From JBBSUQ01 sp038234235 (GTDB taxonomy: Bacteria > Bacteroidota > Bacteroidia > Flavobacteriales_D > Crocinitomicaceae): a stretch of DNA of 20,222 nucleotides. The position numbers and the translations under genes were made by a program. Below the pieces are notes generated by a model, which was given only the letters and a program-made list of their open reading frames with translations, was not told the DNA's origin and searched no databases. Positions 15,905-20,222 of the stretch are shown in pieces; position 1 is the stretch's first letter, and every line of letters starts with the position of its first letter. The stretch lies in contig JBBSUQ010000045.1 of NCBI GenBank assembly GCA_038234235.1, positions 1-20,222 on the forward strand. The letters run 5' to 3'.

Positions 15905-17602
15905 ATGAAAAAACAAAGCCTCAAAGGATTAGCTTTCATCGCAGTGGCAAGTAGTATGCTTGCAAGTTGTGATCAATTGAAAGACTTGGACTACAAAGTA
16001 ACTCCATGCCCATTAGAAATGCACAACGATTCTATTCGTATCAAAGTTGATGTAACTTTGCCCGAAAAAGGAATTAAAAAGAAAGCTAGAGCTGAAATAA
16101 CTCCAATGCTTGGTAGTACACCGTTGAAAACAGTAACCATTCAAGGTGAAAAAGCTACAGGTAACGGAACAGTTATTCAGTACAAACCAGGAGGTAAATT
16201 TACATATACAGATGTAGTTGCTTACAAACCGGAATATGAAGAAACGGAATTGGCAATTACTGGTAAAGTTTATAAAGGATCAAAAGAAAAAGACGAAATA
16301 GAAAGAACAGTAATTTGTACTGGAACTATTCTAACTCCAAACTTGGCCAATAGAAACTTTAAAGTTATCATGGCAAAAGATGAATTTAAGAGAGTTAATG
16401 AAATGGGCTATATGGCTACAATTAATTATCTTAAAGGAAAATCTGAAGTTCGTTCTACAGAATTAAACGATAAAGACATCAAAGATTTGGAAAAATGGAT
16501 GATGATGGCTCAAACAAATCCTAAAATTGCTGTTAAGTCAATTAATATAACTGGATACGCATCTCCTGAAGGTGAGGAAGACAAAAACAACACTTTGTCA
16601 ACTGATAGAGCAGGTTCAGCAAAAACAGCTTCTATGAATTTGGCTAAAAAAGCTAAAAACGAAAAAGGACAAACAGAAATTTATAATCTTAACGGTAAAG
16701 GTGAAGATTACGAAGGTTTCAAAGTAGAATTGGCAAAATCTAAAATGAACGAAGACGACAAGCAATTGGTTATGCGAGTTTTAGAAATGTACAAAGATCC
16801 AGCTCAAAGAGAAGTTGAAATGAGAAACATGGGTAAAACTTTTACTTATCTTGATAATAATGTTTTCCCTCAATTACGTCGTTCTGAAATTAAAGTTGTT
16901 TACGATCAAACAGGTTATTCTGATGAAGAATTGAAAGCTGTTTCTCAATCTAAAATAGATACATTGAATTTGGAAGAATTGTTATTTACAGCAACTTTGA
17001 CAGATGATTTGAATGAGAAATTGAGATTGTACAAACAAGCACAAAAGAAATACCCTAACGATTACAGAGCATACAATAATGCTGGTGGTGTTTATTACAT
17101 GCAAAATAAAATGACTGAAGCTAAATCTGAATTTGAAATGGCTAACAGCAAGCAAGACAATCCAATTTCTAAAAACAACTTGGCTGCCATTTCTGGTACT
17201 CAAGGAGATTTCACAAAATCTAAAATGTTGTTAGATCAAGCTAAAGGAGCTGGTCCAGAAGTTAATTACAACATGGGTATCATCAATATCAAAAGAGGTG
17301 AATACGCTGCTGCAGTTTCAAACTTTGGTTCTGAGCCTTCTTACAATAAAGCTTTGGCTCAAATGTTAAACGGTGATGCAAATGCTGCATTGGCAACTAT
17401 TGATGCTTCTCCTGACAAAGAAACTGCTCAAGGTTATTATTTGAAAGCAATTATCGCAGCAAGACAAGATAAAGTTGATTTGGCTGCAAGCAATTTGAAA
17501 AGTTCTATCGCTAAAGATCCTTCAATGAAGGCGAAAGCTAAAAAAGATAAAGAATTCTACAAATATGCAGATAACTCAAGTTTTACTTCAGTTATTAATT
17601 AA
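15905..17602 (+). CDS. OmpA-like and TPR-containing outer-membrane lipoprotein
   Basis: A 565-residue lipoprotein with lipobox LASC and predicted lipidated Cys22. Residues about 30-165 are beta-rich with no family I recognise. About 170-330 contains an OmpA-like element, INITGYASPEG then NNTLSTDRAGSAK (from about residue 210): the NxLSxxRA helix start is kept, but the usual GHTD aspartate region reads GYASPEG. From about 370 to the end are TPR-like repeats, clearest at YRAYNNAGGVYYMQNKMTEA and in NYNMGIINIKRGEYAAAVS. A role as a periplasm-facing cell-wall or complex scaffold is inference. Codons are strongly biased to a few A/T-ending forms and a strong terminator follows, suggesting high expression. 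T9SS PorE also joins TPR and OmpA-like parts, but in the opposite order, so I do not equate them. Confidence 0.8.
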   Translation: MKKQSLKGLAFIAVASSMLASCDQLKDLDYKVTPCPLEMHNDSIRIKVDVTLPEKGIKKKARAEITPMLGSTPLKTVTIQGEKATGNGTVIQYKPGGKFTYTDVVAYKPEYEETELAITGKVYKGSKEKDEIERTVICTGTILTPNLANRNFKVIMAKDEFKRVNEMGYMATINYLKGKSEVRSTELNDKDIKDLEKWMMMAQTNPKIAVKSINITGYASPEGEEDKNNTLSTDRAGSAKTASMNLAKKAKNEKGQTEIYNLNGKGEDYEGFKVELAKSKMNEDDKQLVMRVLEMYKDPAQREVEMRNMGKTFTYLDNNVFPQLRRSEIKVVYDQTGYSDEELKAVSQSKIDTLNLEELLFTATLTDDLNEKLRLYKQAQKKYPNDYRAYNNAGGVYYMQNKMTEAKSEFEMANSKQDNPISKNNLAAISGTQGDFTKSKMLLDQAKGAGPEVNYNMGIINIKRGEYAAAVSNFGSEPSYNKALAQMLNGDANAALATIDASPDKETAQGYYLKAIIAARQDKVDLAASNLKSSIAKDPSMKAKAKKDKEFYKYADNSSFTSVIN

Positions 17603-17623
17603 TAGATAGATAAAAAATTCTTA

Positions 17624-17659
17624 CAAAAAAACCTGCGATAAAAATCGCAGGTTTTTTTT
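17624..17659. terminator. Bidirectional terminator between convergent genes
   Basis: A 9-bp perfect stem ACCTGCGAT/ATCGCAGGT (17631-17639 with 17644-17652, AAAA loop) is flanked by an A run (17625-17631) and a T run (17652-17659). It works on both strands, closing the OmpA/TPR lipoprotein gene from the left and the hemerythrin gene from the right. Confidence 0.9.
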
Positions 17660-17685
17660 ATACCTTTTTTTTAGAATAACAAAGC

Positions 17686-18120
17686 TTATTGTTGTTCTAT
17701 CATCATCTCATTGTATTCTTTTGCAATTGATATTTTTTGAGCTTCCGTAAGTGCTTTCCCCGCAAGTTGAAACACTTCGTGTTCTTCTTCATCTAAATGA
17801 TGTTCAACAAGATGTTTTAGTTCCTTCGCAAAAACTAACCAACTCGAAGATGTCATTTCAGTTTTGTCTAATTTTTCTAAAAGCTCATCAATTTCGTGGT
17901 GTTCAGCAACGCTATGCCTGGCTTTTTCTTGCGTAATATCTTTTTCCATGAGATAGGTATAAAAATATCTTTCTTCAGCATTTTCGTGTATTTTTAATTG
18001 ATGTTTGCATTCTTGATAAAGTCTTATTCTCTCATCATTTTTACCGGCAGTTTCCACTAATTTTTTCAATAAATCTCTTTGGATTTCGTGATCTCTTCTT
18101 ATGGCTTCAAAAATATTCAT
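17686..18120 (-). CDS. Hemerythrin HHE domain protein
   Basis: A 144-residue four-helix-bundle protein with the metal ligands expected of the hemerythrin/HHE family: RRDHEIQRDLL (His11), LKIHENAEERYFY (His45, Glu49), AEHHEIDEL (His74/75) and VEHHLDEEEHEVF (His107/108, Glu112 and following). A di-iron site is therefore likely; family members bind oxygen or nitric oxide or sense iron and oxygen. The specific role is not known. I chose ATG 18120 because the protein then begins MNIFEAIRRDHEIQR, the usual start; the in-frame ATG at 18180 adds 20 residues with no matching role. It is a single gene, convergent with the lipoprotein gene and sharing its terminator. Confidence 0.88.
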   Translation of the reverse strand: MNIFEAIRRDHEIQRDLLKKLVETAGKNDERIRLYQECKHQLKIHENAEERYFYTYLMEKDITQEKARHSVAEHHEIDELLEKLDKTEMTSSSWLVFAKELKHLVEHHLDEEEHEVFQLAGKALTEAQKISIAKEYNEMMIEQQ

Positions 18121-18287
18121 ATGTTTAAATTTTATACTTCTTTTTTTTCTACTCAACAAGAATAGATTCAGATGGTTCATTTTTTTAAAAAATTAAACAT
18201 GATTATTAAATATAATGGAAGTTTAGTGTTAGTCCTATTTAAACTTTAAACTTTTTAGAAAATAGTTTAGTTTTAAACAAAAAAGCT

Positions 18288-18434
18288 ATGGATCCAAAGA
18301 AAAAGAAAATTTTAAATCAAGATAAATCTATTTCAAATGTCACGAAAAATAAGATGATGCAACAGAGAGATAAAAATGGAGAAAGCGAAAACGAAATGAC
18401 GCAGAAAACAAATTGGATAAAGAAATTGGATTAG
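18288..18434 (+). CDS. Small basic/acidic ORF, hypothetical, possibly frameshifted
   Basis: A 48-codon ORF beginning MDPKKKKILNQDKSISN and ending TNWIKKLD, rich in Lys, Asn and Glu, with no recognisable domain or signal peptide. Removing one codon position near 18400 joins its first 38 codons to a second frame that reads AENKLDKEIGLDSKITNTDG and stops at 18467-18469. The resulting charged protein of about 60 residues looks more uniform than the tail in the first frame. The ORF could therefore be a short real gene, a gene broken by a one-base loss, or chance. An A-rich stretch (AACAAAAAAGCT) precedes the ATG, as is common for Bacteroidota starts. Confidence 0.35.
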   Translation: MDPKKKKILNQDKSISNVTKNKMMQQRDKNGESENEMTQKTNWIKKLD

Positions 18435-18705
18435 ATTCAAAAATCACAAATACCGATGGATTAAATTGAATTTTGTTTCATTTTTTACAAACGAACGTTC
18501 ATTTAATAGCAATTAAATTTGAATGAATTCCAGCAACTTTACAAATTTTAGTACTGATTTTGTGGTTTTATAAAATTCATTTCTGTCGAGAATGTAACTG
18601 TTTAAAAATTAAACATGAAGTATTTAGAATTCTTAACACAATTGAACTTAGGTGCCGAAAATTCATAGAATTATTTTTGTTACTTTGGCATACATAAAGA
18701 TTCTG

Positions 18706-20222
18706 ATGAACTTGCGCAGTTTTTTACTTATTATATTTATTGTGTTTGTAGGAAATACTTTCTCCCAAACTTATAGCTGGTCTTGGGCTAAAGGGTTGAA
18801 TAATTCAAGTAATTCTCAAAATTCCGACATAGCCCATAGTCCAAATTCAGATTTTGTTTATACTGTTGGATTTTTTGAAGGTAATGTAAGTGCAAATTTG
18901 GGTGCAAATTTTACTACAGGTTATGGTAGCATAGATGGTTATGTAGCCAAATACTCAAAAACTGGAACCTTAATTTGGGCATTTAAAATTGGTGGAAATG
19001 GCGAAGACGAAGTTACAAGCGTTACTGTAAATTCCGCCAATGAAATAATAATTGGAGGTTATTTTACAAATACCGCTAATTTCCAAGGCACTAGTGGGAC
19101 ATCAATATCTTTAACATCATCCGGAAATAAAGACTTTTTCATCGCCAAATACGATTCATTAGGTGTTCTTCAATACGCAAAAAAAGGCGGAAACACAGCA
19201 GAAGATCAAGTTTTGGATGTATTAGCTGTAGGAACGGAAGTTTTTGTTTGTGGGTTTTATAATGGTAGTTTAACTTATCAAACTGGTACGCTGACTAACT
19301 CTGGAAGTGACGATGCCTTTGCGTTGAAAGTGGACAATTCTGGTAATATTATTTGGTTGAAAGGTGGTGGTGGATCTGATAAAGATAGATATACCTGCAT
19401 TACGATTAGCGGAGCTCAAGCATTTTTTGGCGGACACTTCGCTAGTAACAATTTCCTTTTTTACGGTACAGCCTTTTCAATAGGGCCAAACCAAGAGGTT
19501 GGAAAAGATGAAGGCATAATAAGTAAGTACGATGCTAGTAATGGAAATTACACATCTGCAATTTATTTGTATGGTCAAAATGATGACAGAATATATGGAA
19601 TTTGCTCTGACGCGGGAAATATTTACGTTACTGGAGAAACCAATGATGATATCAAATTTCCTGGGATAGCTAATTTTAACAACAACAACAACGAAGCATT
19701 CTTTGCTTCATTGAATTTGAGTCTAAATACGCAGTGGGTAAAATACACAGATCATCAATCGGCCAATCAAACTGCAGGCAATGATATTAGTATAGATAGT
19801 AATGGTAATTTGTTCACAACTGGTTATTTTGATGGATCGATTACATTCAATGGTCAAACTTTTAACACAGCAGGGAACAAAGATTTATTTATCTTTAAAT
19901 TAAACAACCTAACTGGTGCTACGATAAGTGCAAGAAAATTTGGAGATAGTGATGATGATCGTGGCCTGAGTATTAGTGTGAAAGAAAATAATGAAGTCTA
20001 CGTCGGTGGTTATTTTAAACAAAATTTGCTACTTGATGCCATTTCATTTAATTACAGTAGTTCTCAGAATGCGTTTTGGGGCCGCTATGGCTGTATGCCT
20101 GGAACTGCTGTGCTTAGTGGGAATAATACAATTTGTACTGGTAGCAGTTCAATTTTAACATTCACATTCACTGGACCAACACCCTATAATTTTCAATACA
20201 GCGATGGTAGTACAACTACTAC
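18706..20222 (+). CDS. Secreted propeller-repeat protein, 5' part (runs off window)
   Basis: An open frame of 505 codons without a stop to the window edge, so the gene is partial at its 3' end. MNLRSFLLIIFIVFVGNTFSQ is a signal peptide. What follows is a string of repeats of about 55-110 residues with a shared pattern: (G)NKDFFIAKYDSLG, SDDAFALKVDNSGNIIW, NKDLFIFKLNNL, each joined to a GGY/GF-F turn such as VTVNSANEIIIGGYF and SVKENNEVYVGGYF. This is an SBBP-like beta-propeller arrangement. From about 460 the sequence changes to an Ig/PKD-like segment (NNTICTGSSSILTFTFTG). In Flavobacteriales such proteins usually end in a T9SS sorting or CHU_C domain, which would lie beyond the window. The ATG at 18706 is the first with a proper signal peptide. 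Ligand and role are unknown. Confidence 0.88.
   Translation, partial: MNLRSFLLIIFIVFVGNTFSQTYSWSWAKGLNNSSNSQNSDIAHSPNSDFVYTVGFFEGNVSANLGANFTTGYGSIDGYVAKYSKTGTLIWAFKIGGNGEDEVTSVTVNSANEIIIGGYFTNTANFQGTSGTSISLTSSGNKDFFIAKYDSLGVLQYAKKGGNTAEDQVLDVLAVGTEVFVCGFYNGSLTYQTGTLTNSGSDDAFALKVDNSGNIIWLKGGGGSDKDRYTCITISGAQAFFGGHFASNNFLFYGTAFSIGPNQEVGKDEGIISKYDASNGNYTSAIYLYGQNDDRIYGICSDAGNIYVTGETNDDIKFPGIANFNNNNNEAFFASLNLSLNTQWVKYTDHQSANQTAGNDISIDSNGNLFTTGYFDGSITFNGQTFNTAGNKDLFIFKLNNLTGATISARKFGDSDDDRGLSISVKENNEVYVGGYFKQNLLLDAISFNYSSSQNAFWGRYGCMPGTAVLSGNNTICTGSSSILTFTFTGPTPYNFQYSDGSTTT

Noticed and set aside
18247..18269. Imperfect AT-rich inverted repeat (TAAACTTTTT with AAAATAGTTTA)
   Set aside because: It has no GC base pairs of note beyond one per arm, and such repeats are expected by chance in this composition; there is no defined partner gene for an operator.
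18615..18668. 17-codon ORF starting MKYLEFLTQLN
   Set aside because: Very short, with no homology I recognise and no terminator or promoter; chance is the simpler explanation.
1..20222. CRISPR arrays, tRNA/rRNA genes, transposases, integrase or attachment sites, multi-gene defence system
   Set aside because: Looked for on both strands; nothing beyond the isolated nuclease relic supports any of these, and the neighbouring genes are conserved housekeeping or T9SS genes.

Overview
The window is AT-rich and its gene content points to a gliding-type member of the Bacteroidota, most likely order Flavobacteriales. Three kinds of evidence agree: secreted proteins with type IX secretion (T9SS) type A C-terminal sorting domains; the block HU - mutY - ssb - gldE - gldD, which I know from flavobacteria; and Bacteroidota-type -7 promoter elements (TAnnTTTG) upstream of several genes. 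No RNA genes, IS elements, CRISPR arrays or phage genes were found.

Layout. (1) 1-4012, minus strand: a 1294-residue secreted multidomain T9SS cargo protein with its own terminator and a candidate promoter. (2) 4062-6437, minus strand: a tight housekeeping operon read as GT2 polyprenol-phosphate mannosyltransferase-like gene, dihydroorotase (pyrC), DUF4296 lipoprotein; both junctions overlap. (3) 6522-7964, plus strand: a secreted LVIVD-type beta-propeller with a T9SS tail. (4) 8012-8948, minus strand: a decayed DUF1016/YhcG-type PDDEXK nuclease gene with at least two stops, two frameshifts and a probable internal deletion. (5) 9090-11742, minus strand: HU protein, a 30-residue COX24/mS38-like ribosomal protein not seen in ordinary ORF lists, RNase E/G (rng) and recX. 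(6) 11822-15786, plus strand: mutY, ssb, gldE, gldD, folK, the last three translationally overlapping. (7) 15905-17602, plus strand: an OmpA-like plus TPR outer-membrane lipoprotein, with a bidirectional terminator shared with a convergent hemerythrin-domain gene (17686-18120). (8) 18288-20222, plus strand: a doubtful small basic ORF, then the first 505 codons of a secreted propeller-repeat protein that runs off the window.

Functionally, most of the window is core flavobacterial machinery: pyrimidine and folate synthesis, DNA repair and replication, RNA processing, ribosome, gliding/T9SS. T9SS cargo genes are interspersed, and there is one relic of an accessory nuclease. I found no convincing evidence of an undescribed multi-gene system. 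The points most worth following are the nuclease pseudogene, the mirror-image promoter pair between HU and mutY, the terminator wedged between the tiny ribosomal gene and rng, the histidine-lined propeller, and the Gln-for-His change in the metal motif of dihydroorotase.
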